64,000 nt of DNA, taken from NCBI RefSeq assembly GCF_009711265.1, contig NZ_WMII01000005.1:124001-188000 (forward strand), given 5' to 3'. This DNA comes from Paracoccus shanxieyensis (GTDB lineage Bacteria > Pseudomonadota > Alphaproteobacteria > Rhodobacterales > Rhodobacteraceae). Positions 44,556 to 54,164 of this stretch are shown here, piece after piece. The notes under the pieces were generated by a model that was not told the DNA's origin, did no database searches, and was given only the letters and a program-made list of their open reading frames with translations. The translations under genes and the position numbers were made by a program. Each line of letters starts with the position of its first letter. Position 1 is the stretch's first letter.

Positions 44556-47405
44556 ATGATGACCAGCCATTCCGCGATCCACCCTCTGACCGGCTTTGCG
44601 CAGGATCTGCGCGCCGCGGGCTTTCTGGGCGAGATCGACACCGACCGCGCGCTGCGGGCTGCCAAGTCGACGGATAACTCGGTCTATCAGATCACGCCCG
44701 ATCTGATCGTGGCGCCGATGGATGCGGCGGATCTGGCGCGGCTGACGCAGGTGCTGGCCCGGCCCGGTTTCGCGGATCTGCACGTGACCGCGCGGGGCGG
44801 CGGCACCGGCACGAACGGCCAAAGCCTGAACCGTGGCATCATCGTCGATACCCGCCGCCACATGCACCGCCTGCTGGCCGTCGATGCCAAGGCGGGCTGG
44901 GCCGAGGTCGAGCCGGGCATGGTGCTGGACGATCTGAACGACCAGTTGCGCCCGCTGGGCTGGTTCTTTGCGCCGGAAACCTCGACCTCCACGCGCTGCA
45001 CGATCGGGGGGATGGTGTCGACGGATGCCTCGGGGAAGGGGTCGCGGATCTATGGCAAGACCAGCGACAACGTGCTGGGGCTGGAAATCGCGCTGCCGCA
45101 GGGCCTTTTGTCAAGCCTTGCGCCGACGCCCGGCTGGGCCGCGCCGATGCTGGCGCGGGCCGAGGCGGCCGTGCGGGCGGGGCGGGCGGCCTTCATCGCC
45201 AACACGCCCCGGCTGAACCGGCGCTTTACGGGCTATGATCTGGAACGCGCCTGCCCCGAGGCGGGCGGCTTTGAATGGTGGCGGCTGTTTCTGGGGGCCG
45301 AGGGCACGCTGGGCCTGATCAGCCGCATTCGCGTCAAGCTGCGCCGCACGCCTGCCGAAAAGCGGCTGCTGGTCGCGGGGATCGACAGCTTCGCCCATGC
45401 GCTGGCCGCAGCCACCCCCTTGCTGGAGGCCGAGCCCACGGCGGTCGAGGTGATGGATGAACGCGTGCAGGCGCTGGCCGAACAGGCGGGGATCCTGTCG
45501 CGCCTGCCCGCCGCCTTGCAGGCCGGGGCGGGCCAGCGCATCGCCTATATCTTTGTCGAGTTCAACGGCGACGATGCCGCGCTGCTGGCCGGGCGCGTCG
45601 AACAGGCGCGCCGCATCGCCGCGACGCTGCCCGGTGCGGGCGCGATCCATGCCGCCGCCGATCTGGCCGAGATCCGCGAGCTGTGGGCCATCCGCTCGGC
45701 CGGGGTGGGGCTGCTGGGCAAGGTGGACGGTCGCGCGCGGCCGGTGGCCTTTGTCGAGGATTGCGTGGTGCCGCCGGAAAACCTGCCGGCTTTCGTGCAT
45801 GATTTTCTGGCCGTGCTGACCGCGCATGGGCTGGGCTTTGGCATCTATGGTCATGTCGATGTCGGCTGCCTGCATATCCGCCCGGCGCTGGATATCGACG
45901 CGGATGCCGACCGTGCAAAGCTGGTCTCGGTCTCGGATGCGGTATTCGCGCTGACGCGCAAGCATGGCGGCATCTTCTGGGGCGAACATGGCAAGGGCGT
46001 GCGCGGCGCCTATCTGAAGGGCTGGATCGGCCCCGAGGCCTATGCCGCGCTGCAGGCCGTCAAGGCCGCCTTCGATCCGCAGGGCCGCTTCAATCCCGGC
46101 AAGCTGGTCAGCCCGCGCGACGATATCATGGGCATCGCCTCAACGCCGTTCCGCCCGTTCAACGCGCCAGAAGGAGACGCGCTGACCCGCGCCTTTCGCT
46201 GCAACGGCAATGCGCAATGCCTGAGCTATGCCGCCAGCACGCCGATGTGTCCGTCCTTCAAGGCGACGGCGGATCTGCGCCACAGCCCCAAGGGCCGGGC
46301 CGATGCGCTGCGCGAATGGCACAAAAGCCGCGACCCGGCGCTGGAGGCCGACCTGTTGGGCGTGCTGGATGGCTGTCTGGGCTGCAAGGCCTGCGCCTCA
46401 AGCTGTCCGGTGCAGGTCGATATTCCGACCATGCGCGGGGCGTTCTATGCCGATTACTTCGCCCGCCATGCCCGCCCGCTGGCCGACCGTCTGACGCTGC
46501 TGGCCGAACGCCACAGCGCATGGGCCGTGGCGATGCAGCCGGTTGCGGCGCCACTTTGGCCCATCGCGGCACGTCTGGCCGGGCGGCTGATCGGCGCGGT
46601 GGACATGCCCGACCGGCTGGCCCGCCGCCTGCCGCGCCGCTTGCGGCTGCGCGCCGCCGATCTGGCGCCGGGCGCGCCGCCGTTGCCGGATCGCAGCGTC
46701 ATTCTGGTGCAGGACTGGTTTTCAGCGCTGTTCGATGGCGGCCTGCACCGCGACATGATCGCGGGGTTTCAGGCGCTGGGATACCAACCGCGCGTGCTGC
46801 AGATGCGCCCGGCGGGCAAGGCCGCGCAGGCCATGGGCCACCGCGCCGGGTTTCAGGCCATGGCCGCAAGGCTGGTCGCGCTGCTGGACGCTGCCGCCGC
46901 GACCGGCGCGCCGCTGATCGGCATGGACCCGGCCTTCGTCATGCAGTTGCGGCAGGATTACCCCAAGGCGGGGTTCAGCCCGGCGGCAGTCATGATGCCG
47001 CAAGAGTTTCTGGCCGCCCAGAAGCTGCCCGCCCGGACCTTGGCCCTGCGCGATGCCAGCCCCGTGCGGCTGATGATGCATTGCACCGAGGCCAGCGCCC
47101 GCCCCGCCGCCGCGCAGGAATGGGCGCGGGTCTTTGCCGCGCTGGCGATTCCGGTCGAGACGCCGGCCATCGGCTGCTGCGGCATGGCCGGGCTTTACGG
47201 CCATCAGGCGCGGCATCAGACCGTTTCGCGCAAGCTCTTCGAGATGTCGTGGCGCAAGCATGTGACAGATGACATGCAGCTGGGGGCCACTGGCTTTTCC
47301 TGCCGCTGTCAGGTGGAACGGCTGTCGCCCGCCAAGGCGCGGCATCCGCTGGGATTGATCGCGGCGGCGCTTGGCGCTTGCCCCCGCCCGAAAGCACAGG
47401 AATGA
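44556..47405 (+). CDS. FAD/4Fe-4S 2-hydroxyacid dehydrogenase, YdiJ-type (likely D-2-hydroxyglutarate dehydrogenase)
   Basis: A 949-residue fusion. Residues about 45-540 form an FAD-linked oxidase (VTARGGGTGTNGQSLNRGI, FAPETSTSTRCTIGGMVSTDASGKGS). Residues about 545-650 carry ferredoxin-like Cys (CNGNAQC and CLGCKACASSCPVQ). The C-terminal part resembles GlpC/GlcF Fe-S modules (GCCGMAGLYGHQ). This is the E. coli YdiJ layout, reported to oxidise D-2-hydroxyglutarate. The next genes act on glutarate/glutaryl-CoA, so a role in a lysine or glutarate route is sensible. Lactate or glycolate as substrate is possible. Tandem ATGs occur at the start. Confidence 0.83.
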   Translation: MMTSHSAIHPLTGFAQDLRAAGFLGEIDTDRALRAAKSTDNSVYQITPDLIVAPMDAADLARLTQVLARPGFADLHVTARGGGTGTNGQSLNRGIIVDTRRHMHRLLAVDAKAGWAEVEPGMVLDDLNDQLRPLGWFFAPETSTSTRCTIGGMVSTDASGKGSRIYGKTSDNVLGLEIALPQGLLSSLAPTPGWAAPMLARAEAAVRAGRAAFIANTPRLNRRFTGYDLERACPEAGGFEWWRLFLGAEGTLGLISRIRVKLRRTPAEKRLLVAGIDSFAHALAAATPLLEAEPTAVEVMDERVQALAEQAGILSRLPAALQAGAGQRIAYIFVEFNGDDAALLAGRVEQARRIAATLPGAGAIHAAADLAEIRELWAIRSAGVGLLGKVDGRARPVAFVEDCVVPPENLPAFVHDFLAVLTAHGLGFGIYGHVDVGCLHIRPALDIDADADRAKLVSVSDAVFALTRKHGGIFWGEHGKGVRGAYLKGWIGPEAYAALQAVKAAFDPQGRFNPGKLVSPRDDIMGIASTPFRPFNAPEGDALTRAFRCNGNAQCLSYAASTPMCPSFKATADLRHSPKGRADALREWHKSRDPALEADLLGVLDGCLGCKACASSCPVQVDIPTMRGAFYADYFARHARPLADRLTLLAERHSAWAVAMQPVAAPLWPIAARLAGRLIGAVDMPDRLARRLPRRLRLRAADLAPGAPPLPDRSVILVQDWFSALFDGGLHRDMIAGFQALGYQPRVLQMRPAGKAAQAMGHRAGFQAMAARLVALLDAAAATGAPLIGMDPAFVMQLRQDYPKAGFSPAAVMMPQEFLAAQKLPARTLALRDASPVRLMMHCTEASARPAAAQEWARVFAALAIPVETPAIGCCGMAGLYGHQARHQTVSRKLFEMSWRKHVTDDMQLGATGFSCRCQVERLSPAKARHPLGLIAAALGACPRPKAQE

Positions 47406-47431
47406 TCGCCGGAACGCAAAGGGGGCAGGGG

Positions 47432-48580
47432 ATGACGCAATCACCGTTGCAGGGGCTGAAGGTCGTGGAACTGGCGCGGATTCTGGCCGGGCCATGGATC
47501 GGCCAGACCCTTGCCGATCTGGGGGCCGAGGTCATCAAGGTCGAAGCCCCCGAAGGCGACGACACCCGCCGCTGGGGCCCGCCCTTCATCCAGCGCCCGC
47601 GCGCCGATGGCAGCATGGAAACCGTCGCCGCCTATTTCCACGCGGCCAATCGCGGCAAAAGTTCGGTGACCTGCGATTTTTCGGATGCGGCGGATCTGGC
47701 GCGGCTGAAGGCGCTGATCGCCGATGCCGATGTGGTGATCGAGAATTTCAAGCTGGGCGGGCTGGTGAAATACGGGCTGGATTACGACAGCCTTGCGGCG
47801 AAGCATCCGCGGCTGATCTATGCCTCGGTCACCGGCTTCGGTCAGGACGGCCCGCGCGCCGCGCAGCCAGGTTACGATTTCATGATCCAGGGCATGTGCG
47901 GCATCATGGACCTGACCGGCGATCCGCAGGGCGAGCCGCAGAAGGTCGGCGTGGCGTGGATCGACATCTTCACCGGGCTTTATGGCGTGATCGGCGTGCA
48001 GGCCGCCTTGGCCGAGCGCGAACGCTCGGGGCGGGGGCAGCGGGTCGATCTGTCGCTGCTGGATGTGGGCGTCGCGGTGCTGGCCAATCAGGCGGCGAAC
48101 CTGCTTTTGGGCGGTGTCGCGCCGACGCGGTTGGGCAATGCTCATCCCAATATCGTGCCCTATCAGGTGTTTCCGGCGCAAGACGGCCATCTGATCGTCG
48201 CCTGTGGCAATGACCGGCAATTCGCCAGCCTGTGTCGCGTGCTGGGGCTGGAGGGGCTGGCCGACAATCCCGATTATGCCACCAACCCCGCGCGCGTGGC
48301 CAATCGCTCGGCGCTGGTCGGTCTGATCGCGGGGCGCACGGTCGCGCAAAGCCGCGCCGGTCTGATCGCGGCGCTGGATCGTGCGGGCGTGCCTGCCGGG
48401 CCGATCAATGGCGTCGCCGAAGCCCTTGCCGATCCGCAGATCGCCGCGCGGGGCCTGCGCATCGCGCCCGAAGGCATCGAAGGGCTGCGCGCGCCGCTGG
48501 TGTTTTCGCGCAGCGACCTGACCACCGACCGCGCCGCCCCCGCCCTTGGCGGCGGCGCATGGTCCTTTTCCAATTCCTGA
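47432..48580 (+). CDS. Family III CoA-transferase, probably succinyl-CoA:glutarate CoA-transferase
   Basis: A 382-residue CaiB/BaiF enzyme ([30 protein letters not shown]; Asp nucleophile candidate in [13 protein letters not shown]). Placement directly before glutaryl-CoA dehydrogenase makes glutarate activation the likely job. I choose the ATG at 47432 with AGGGGG 7 bases upstream. An earlier in-frame ATG at 47402 overlaps the previous stop as ATGA and is possible. Confidence 0.85.
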   Translation: MTQSPLQGLKVVELARILAGPWIGQTLADLGAEVIKVEAPEGDDTRRWGPPFIQRPRADGSMETVAAYFHAANRGKSSVTCDFSDAADLARLKALIADADVVIENFKLGGLVKYGLDYDSLAAKHPRLIYASVTGFGQDGPRAAQPGYDFMIQGMCGIMDLTGDPQGEPQKVGVAWIDIFTGLYGVIGVQAALAERERSGRGQRVDLSLLDVGVAVLANQAANLLLGGVAPTRLGNAHPNIVPYQVFPAQDGHLIVACGNDRQFASLCRVLGLEGLADNPDYATNPARVANRSALVGLIAGRTVAQSRAGLIAALDRAGVPAGPINGVAEALADPQIAARGLRIAPEGIEGLRAPLVFSRSDLTTDRAAPALGGGAWSFSNS

Positions 48581-48594
48581 CAGGAGATGCCAGT

Positions 48595-49803
48595 ATGGCT
48601 TTGAAACCGAAAGACGCCCCCGATCTTGGCCGCTTCGACTGGCAAGACCCGTTCCGGCTGGACGACCAGTTGACCGAGGAAGAGCGCATGTTGCGCGACG
48701 CCGCCCGCGCCTATGCGCAAGACAAGCTGCAACCCCGCGTCACCGCCGCCTATCGCGATGAGGTGACCGACCCCGAAATCTTTCGCGAAATGGGGCAGAT
48801 GGGCCTGCTGGGCGTCACCATCCCCGAGGAATATGGCGGCATCGGCGCCTCTTATGTCGCTTACGGCCTTGTCGCCCGCGAGGTCGAGCGCGTGGACAGC
48901 GGCTATCGCAGCATGATGTCGGTGCAATCCTCTTTGGTGATGTATCCGATCTTTGCCTATGGATCCGAAGAACAGCGGCAGAAATATCTGCCGAAACTTG
49001 CCTCGGGGGAATGGATCGGCTGCTTTGGCCTGACCGAGCCGGATGCGGGCTCGGACCCGGCGGGCATGAAGACCGTGGCGAAGAAGGTAGCGGGCGGCTA
49101 TGTGCTGTCGGGGTCGAAGATGTGGATCTCGAACGCGCCGATCGCGGATGTCTTCGTGGTCTGGGCCAAGTCCGAGGCGCATGGCGGCAAGATCCGCGGC
49201 TTCGTGCTGGACAAGGGCATGGCGGGCCTGACCGCGCCCAAGATCGGCGGCAAGCTGAGCCTGCGCGCCTCGATCACCGGGGAAATCGTCATGAACGCCG
49301 TCGAGGTCGGCGAGGACGCGCTGTTGCCGAATGTCGAGGGGCTGAAAGGTCCGTTCGGCTGTCTGAACCGCGCGCGTTATGGCATCAGCTGGGGCGTTCT
49401 GGGGGCGGCGGAATTCTGCATGCATGCCGCGCGGCAATACGGCCTCGACCGGCAGCAATTCGGCAGGCCCTTGGCCAATACCCAGCTTTACCAGCTGAAA
49501 CTGGCCAATATGCTGACCGAGATCGGCCTTGGCCTGCAGGCCAGCCTGCGCGTCGGGCGGTTGATGGATGAGGCGCAGGCCGCCCCCGAGATGATCTCAG
49601 TCATCAAGCGCAACAATTGCGGCAAGGCGCTGGACATCGCGCGGGTGGCCCGCGACATGCATGGCGGCAACGGTATTCAGGAAGATTACCAGATCATGCG
49701 CCACGCCGCGAACCTTGAGACGGTGAACACCTATGAGGGCACGCATGACGTTCATGCGCTGATCCTTGGCCGGGCGATCACCGGGTTGCAGGCGTTCTTC
49801 TGA
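48595..49803 (+). CDS. gcdH: Glutaryl-CoA dehydrogenase
   Basis: A 402-residue acyl-CoA dehydrogenase converting glutaryl-CoA to crotonyl-CoA and CO2. Family segments are [17 protein letters not shown], the substrate-binding [17 protein letters not shown] and the catalytic base Glu381 in [24 protein letters not shown] lies 8 bases before the ATG. It completes glutarate degradation with the upstream CoA-transferase. Confidence 0.95.
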   Translation: MALKPKDAPDLGRFDWQDPFRLDDQLTEEERMLRDAARAYAQDKLQPRVTAAYRDEVTDPEIFREMGQMGLLGVTIPEEYGGIGASYVAYGLVAREVERVDSGYRSMMSVQSSLVMYPIFAYGSEEQRQKYLPKLASGEWIGCFGLTEPDAGSDPAGMKTVAKKVAGGYVLSGSKMWISNAPIADVFVVWAKSEAHGGKIRGFVLDKGMAGLTAPKIGGKLSLRASITGEIVMNAVEVGEDALLPNVEGLKGPFGCLNRARYGISWGVLGAAEFCMHAARQYGLDRQQFGRPLANTQLYQLKLANMLTEIGLGLQASLRVGRLMDEAQAAPEMISVIKRNNCGKALDIARVARDMHGGNGIQEDYQIMRHAANLETVNTYEGTHDVHALILGRAITGLQAFF

Positions 49804-49818
49804 ACCGCGCCGGATGAA

Positions 49819-49847
49819 CGGCCCCAGCGCGGCGGGCGCAGGGGCCG
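49819..49847. terminator. Bidirectional hairpin between gcdH and the imelysin gene
   Basis: CGGCCCC (49819-49825) pairs with GGGGCCG (49841-49847) across a 15-base loop in the 50-base gap between these convergent genes. No T run is present; moderate support as a terminator. Confidence 0.5.
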
Positions 49848-49853
49848 ATGCGG

Positions 49854-50678
49854 TCAGCTCAGCCCCAGCTTGCCGCGCAGGGTCGCCAGATCCTCGGCCA
49901 GCGTGTTGACCTTGGCCGAAAGCGCGTTGCGGTCGGCATCGGTCAGCTTTTCATACAAGACATAGCCGCCTTCGGGCGTCTGGTATTTGGCCAGAACCTC
50001 GTGCACGGCGGCGAAATTGCCATCGACCTTGCCGACGAATGCGGCATCGGTTTCGACCAGCGGGCGCAGCAGGGTATAGATCTTTTCCGCGCCTTCGAAA
50101 TTGGCGTCGAAATCCCACAGGTCGGTGCGGCTGTAGCGGTCTTCCTCGCCCGAGATCTTGGTGGCGGCGACCTCTTCCATCAGCACGGCGGCGCCGCCGA
50201 CCACGACTTCCGGCGGGAAGGTCAACGCGGTGATGCGGTCGTTCAGCGTCTTCACGTCGGCCAGAAGCTGGTCGGCATATTGCCCCAGACCCTCGGTCGA
50301 ATTCTGGCTGAACAGCCCGTATTCAATGCGGTGGAAGCCGGTGAATTTCGGATCCTGCTCGGCCTGTTCAAAGTCGTCGGCGCGGGCGTCGATCGACACG
50401 TCCAGATCGGAAAACAGCTCGGCGATGGGTTCGATCTTTTCATAGCTGGTGCGGGTGGGTGCAAACAGCGTCTTGGCCTTGTCCAGATCGCCCGCCTTCA
50501 CGGCATCGGTAAAGGCGGTTGTGTCCTCGACCAGCTTGGCGGTGTTTTCCGCCACATAGATCTTGTAGTCGGACAGCGGCCCGACCAGATCCAGCGAGGG
50601 ATCGGCGGCCCCCGCGATGCCTGCCCAGCCGCCAAGCGCCAGGGCCAGTGCCGTCGTCTTCATGTAATGTCCGACCAT
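49854..50678 (-). CDS. efeM: Imelysin/EfeM-type periplasmic iron-uptake protein
   Basis: A 274-residue secreted protein with only the M75/imelysin domain. The HxxE metal motif is HRIE at 116-119 inside FTGFHRIEYGLF. It lacks the cupredoxin domain of EfeO, so it is EfeM-like. GGAG precedes the ATG at 50678; a second ATG five codons on is possible. It is the last gene of the efe operon, after efeB. Confidence 0.85.
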   Translation of the reverse strand: MVGHYMKTTALALALGGWAGIAGAADPSLDLVGPLSDYKIYVAENTAKLVEDTTAFTDAVKAGDLDKAKTLFAPTRTSYEKIEPIAELFSDLDVSIDARADDFEQAEQDPKFTGFHRIEYGLFSQNSTEGLGQYADQLLADVKTLNDRITALTFPPEVVVGGAAVLMEEVAATKISGEEDRYSRTDLWDFDANFEGAEKIYTLLRPLVETDAAFVGKVDGNFAAVHEVLAKYQTPEGGYVLYEKLTDADRNALSAKVNTLAEDLATLRGKLGLS

Positions 50679-50722
50679 GTTCACGCTCCATCGGTTCGGT
50701 TCAGGTTTCGGCTGGGCGGGCG

Positions 50723-52039
50723 TCAGGCCCGTCTGGCTGCGTCGATCAGTCCGCGGGCAAGATAGTCCCCGCCCTGCTGCCCGTTTTCGTCCCCGGCCAC
50801 GCCGGGCGGGACGAAGAAATAGCCGCCGCCCACGGGTTTGATATATTCCTCGAGCGGCTCGCCGTTCAGGCGGTTCTGCACGGCGATGAAGCCCTGATGC
50901 AGGTCGCGCTGATAGCAGATGAACAACAGCCCCTGATCCAGCTGGCCGTTCTTCACCGCGCCGCGCGAATAGTTGAAGGGGCGGCGCAGGATCAGGTTCT
51001 GGTCGCTGGCAATATCGCGGGGATTGGCCAGCCGGATATGCGCGTCCATCGGCGTGGCAAGGCCCGCCGCGTCGGCGGCATAATCGGGGGGCTGGTGTTC
51101 GCTGGCCTGCGGTTGGTCCAAGGGCGCGCCGCTGTGCTTGACGCGGCCCATGATGCGTTCCTGTTCGCCCAAGGGCGTGCGGTCCCAGCGTTCGACGAAA
51201 TTGCGGATGATGCGCACGGCCTGATAGCTGCCGCCCTGCGCCCATGCCGGTTCGCCTTCGCCCGCCCAGACGATGCGGTCCATCGCCAAGGCGTCATTGC
51301 TGTCGGGATTGGCCGAGCCGTCGCGGAAGCCCAGAAAATTCCGCGCGCTGGGGGTCGAGCCATCGGGCGCGGGCGGCACCGGCGGCACGGTGCCTTCGAC
51401 CATCCAGCGCAGCACCAGAAACTCGGACAGGTTCTTCACCACATCGCGTAGGGCGTGGATATTGGTGTCCTGCAGATTGGCGCAGAATTGCAGTGAGATG
51501 TCGCCATGGCACAGATCCGCATCCAGCGCGTCATTGGGAAATTGCGCCATGCGGTCCAGCCGGGCGGGGCGCAGCGCGTCAAAGCCGTCGCGGTCAAAGA
51601 AGGACGCGCCAAGGCCCAGCGTGATCGTCAGATTGTCGGGGGCGATGACCGGACCCAGCAGGCCGGAATCGGCGGGCGGCAGGTTGGGATCGCGCGGGGG
51701 CACGACGCCGCCTTGCGTCAGAAAGGCCGCGCGTTCGGTCAAAAGCCGCAGCATGCGTTCCAGATCATCGACCGAGCCTGCCACCACATCGAAGGCCGCG
51801 ACGATGCCCGCCGCCGGGCGGGGCGTGACGATGCCCGCCTGATGGCGGCCATGGAACGGCACGCGCCGGGCCGCCTGATCGGCCTGAACGCGCGGCGCGT
51901 CCTGCACGGCGGGCGGATCTGCGGGCGGATCTGCGGGGGCAGGGGCGGCGACAGGCGCGGCCACTTCGCCCCGCGCGACGGTGGCGGCACCGAGGGCCCC
52001 CAGACCCAGCAGCAGATCGCGGCGGTTCGGCCCGGTCAT
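50723..52039 (-). CDS. efeB: Dye-decolorizing heme peroxidase EfeB
   Basis: A 438-residue Tat-exported DyP peroxidase. The twin-arginine signal is NRRDLLLGLGALG, and the GxxDG heme-pocket motif is in FLGFRDGSANP. Pro/Ala-rich sequence follows the signal. EfeB takes part in ferrous iron oxidation or heme iron release in the EfeUOB system. Its ATG lies 1 base after the efeO stop. Confidence 0.94.
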   Translation of the reverse strand: MTGPNRRDLLLGLGALGAATVARGEVAAPVAAPAPADPPADPPAVQDAPRVQADQAARRVPFHGRHQAGIVTPRPAAGIVAAFDVVAGSVDDLERMLRLLTERAAFLTQGGVVPPRDPNLPPADSGLLGPVIAPDNLTITLGLGASFFDRDGFDALRPARLDRMAQFPNDALDADLCHGDISLQFCANLQDTNIHALRDVVKNLSEFLVLRWMVEGTVPPVPPAPDGSTPSARNFLGFRDGSANPDSNDALAMDRIVWAGEGEPAWAQGGSYQAVRIIRNFVERWDRTPLGEQERIMGRVKHSGAPLDQPQASEHQPPDYAADAAGLATPMDAHIRLANPRDIASDQNLILRRPFNYSRGAVKNGQLDQGLLFICYQRDLHQGFIAVQNRLNGEPLEEYIKPVGGGYFFVPPGVAGDENGQQGGDYLARGLIDAARRA

Positions 52040-52040
52040 C

Positions 52041-53183
52041 TCAGTTGATCCCGATGACGGGTTGCAGCCTGCCGAAACTGTCGGAAAGCCGCGTCAGATC
52101 GGCGGCCAGCGTCTGGCGCGCCTGCGGCGGGACATCGTGATAGCTCGCATGCTGCGCCTGAAGCGCGCGGACGCCGTCCTGCGCCGTCTGCAGATCGCGC
52201 GCCAGATCGCGGTCCAGCCTTGGGTCGACGCTGGCGGCCACCTGCCGCAGCAGGTCGGCCAGCTTGGCGATGCCTTCCAGACTGGCCTGAAAATCCTGCA
52301 ATTCATTGCCGGCATAGGGACTTTCGCCCTGCGGCACCTGCGCCTGCGCCAGTTGTCCCGCCATGTCGCCGGGCAGCGCGGTCAACAGCGCCGGGTCCAG
52401 CGGCATGGCCTTCAGCCGCGCCGCCAGATCGCGCAGATCCGCCACCAGCTTGTCCGCCACGGGTTGCAGGCCGTCGGTGCTGTTTTGCGCGAACAGCCCG
52501 TATTCGATACGGTGATAGCCGGTAAAACCGGGGTCGTTTTCGCGCCCCTGCAGATAGGCCGCATTCGGGTCGATGGCGTTTTTCAGGTCCGAGATGCGAT
52601 AGGCCAGCGGCTCGATCCGGCGATAGGGCAGGCGGGCCTGCCGCCATGCCGCGCGCGCGGCGTCCAGATCGCCCTTGGCGATGGCATCGCGCAGCGTTTC
52701 GGCGGATGTGACGGCGGCATTGCCCTGCATCACCAGATAGACGCGATATTCCGACAGCGGCCCAAGGAACTTGCGCAGCGTGACCTCGGATGCCGCCGCC
52801 GCAGCCTCGTCCGAGGCGGTGACGGTCAGCGTGCCGCGCGGGTTCGACAACAGCCCGCAGGTCATGGCGTATTCGCCCGGCGCCAGCGCGACCTGCAGAT
52901 TGGCGCGAAAGCCCGGCGCGATGTTTTCACGTTCGGCCACGACCATCACGCCATTCAGGATTTCCCATTCGATGGGCCGGTCCGAGGCATTGACGATTTC
53001 AAAGCTGCGCTGCCCGCCCGGAACGGTGATGGCATTGGGCTGGCAGGTGGCGGCATCGACCGTGACCAGCCGGTCGGCGGCGGTCCGGGTCTGTTGCTGC
53101 GAGGCATACCAGAAGGCGGCACCGCCCGCGACGCTCAGCGCGACGGCACCGGCAATGCCGAAGTGAATGGCGCGCAGGCTCAT
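52041..53183 (-). CDS. efeO: Iron-uptake periplasmic protein EfeO (cupredoxin plus imelysin)
   Basis: A 380-residue protein with a membrane/signal segment, a cupredoxin domain (about 38-125, Met80 and Cys109 as possible ligands) and an M75 imelysin domain with HRIE at 224-227. It hands iron to EfeU. The ATG overlaps the efeU stop (ATGA). Confidence 0.94.
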   Translation of the reverse strand: MSLRAIHFGIAGAVALSVAGGAAFWYASQQQTRTAADRLVTVDAATCQPNAITVPGGQRSFEIVNASDRPIEWEILNGVMVVAERENIAPGFRANLQVALAPGEYAMTCGLLSNPRGTLTVTASDEAAAAASEVTLRKFLGPLSEYRVYLVMQGNAAVTSAETLRDAIAKGDLDAARAAWRQARLPYRRIEPLAYRISDLKNAIDPNAAYLQGRENDPGFTGYHRIEYGLFAQNSTDGLQPVADKLVADLRDLAARLKAMPLDPALLTALPGDMAGQLAQAQVPQGESPYAGNELQDFQASLEGIAKLADLLRQVAASVDPRLDRDLARDLQTAQDGVRALQAQHASYHDVPPQARQTLAADLTRLSDSFGRLQPVIGIN

Positions 53184-54016
53184 TTCTGCTCCATGGGTTT
53201 CAGGCGTGCGGGTGGTGGCGCGGCGGGGCGCAGAAACAGCGGCAGCATGACGACAAGAAAGCCCGCCCATGCCAGACACTCGCCCAGACTGGGGGCCTCG
53301 CGATAGCCCAGAAGCCCGGCCAGAACCGTGCCCAAGGGGCTGGATTCGGGCAGGACCGTGCCAAGATCATAGACCGGGCCTTGCAGCGCGTTCCACAGCC
53401 CGGCTTCGTGCAGGGCCTTGACGGCGCTGGCAAAAAGCCCGGCTGCGACGAACAGGATGAAGATGCCGGTCCAGCGGAAGAACCGCCGCAGATCCAGCCG
53501 CAGCGCGCCCGCATAGATGCCCCAGCCCGCGCCGATGGCGACCAGCAGCCCAAGCGCTGCGCCGAAGGGGGCCGCGCCGTCGCGGCTTTGCTGAAAGATC
53601 GCCAGCAGAAAGAACACCGATTCCAGCCCCTCGCGCGCGACGGCCAAAAACACCATGCCGATCAGCCCCCATGTCGCAGCGCGGCGGTCCAGCGCCGCAT
53701 CGACCGAGGCCTGCAATTCCCCCCGGATCGACCGTGCCGCCCGGCGCATCCAGAAGACCATGCCGACCAGCACGGCAACGGCGATCAGGGCGATGATCGC
53801 CTCGAACAGTTCCTGCGCTTTTTGCGGGAATTGCGCGCTGGCAAGTTGCAGCGCCGCGCCGGTGAACAGCGCAAGCGCAATGGCTAGAAACACGCCGACC
53901 CAGATGGCGGGCAGCCATTCACGCCGCCCGGTCTGGCGCAGATAGCTGGCGATGATGCCGACGATCAGGGCGGCCTCCAGCCCTTCGCGCAGCATGATCA
54001 GGAATGGTGCAAGCAT
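53180..54016 (-). CDS. efeU: Ferrous iron permease EfeU (FTR1 family)
   Basis: A 278-residue membrane protein with about seven helices and two REGLE iron-passage motifs (residues 10-14 and 128-132). It begins MLAPFLIMLREGLE and is first in the efeUOB-M operon. A promoter with a dyad over the -10 lies about 100 bases upstream. Confidence 0.95.
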   Translation of the reverse strand: MLAPFLIMLREGLEAALIVGIIASYLRQTGRREWLPAIWVGVFLAIALALFTGAALQLASAQFPQKAQELFEAIIALIAVAVLVGMVFWMRRAARSIRGELQASVDAALDRRAATWGLIGMVFLAVAREGLESVFFLLAIFQQSRDGAAPFGAALGLLVAIGAGWGIYAGALRLDLRRFFRWTGIFILFVAAGLFASAVKALHEAGLWNALQGPVYDLGTVLPESSPLGTVLAGLLGYREAPSLGECLAWAGFLVVMLPLFLRPAAPPPARLKPMEQK

Positions 54017-54102
54017 GGCACGCCCCAGTTGATGTCGTGGTGCGAATCCGGCGCGACTGGGAACGCGGACGGAAGGGCATCGCGGCAAGACAGCCGCAAG
54101 CT

Positions 54103-54142
54103 GCGGCGGGTGAATCAATAGCCCGCCGCCTGGTTTTGTCAA
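54103..54142 (-). promoter_or_regulatory. Putative efeU promoter with a dyad across the -10 box
   Basis: On the minus strand TTGACA (54142-54137), 16 bases, TATTGA (54120-54115). A perfect inverted repeat GCGGCGGG/CCCGCCGC (54103-54110 and 54122-54129) brackets the -10 box. It could be an iron-regulator site or a terminator for pobA. Just upstream, CTAAAAGGG is repeated at 54149 and 54165 (16-base period). Confidence 0.5.
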
Positions 54143-54164
54143 TCCAGACTAAAAGGGTCACTAT

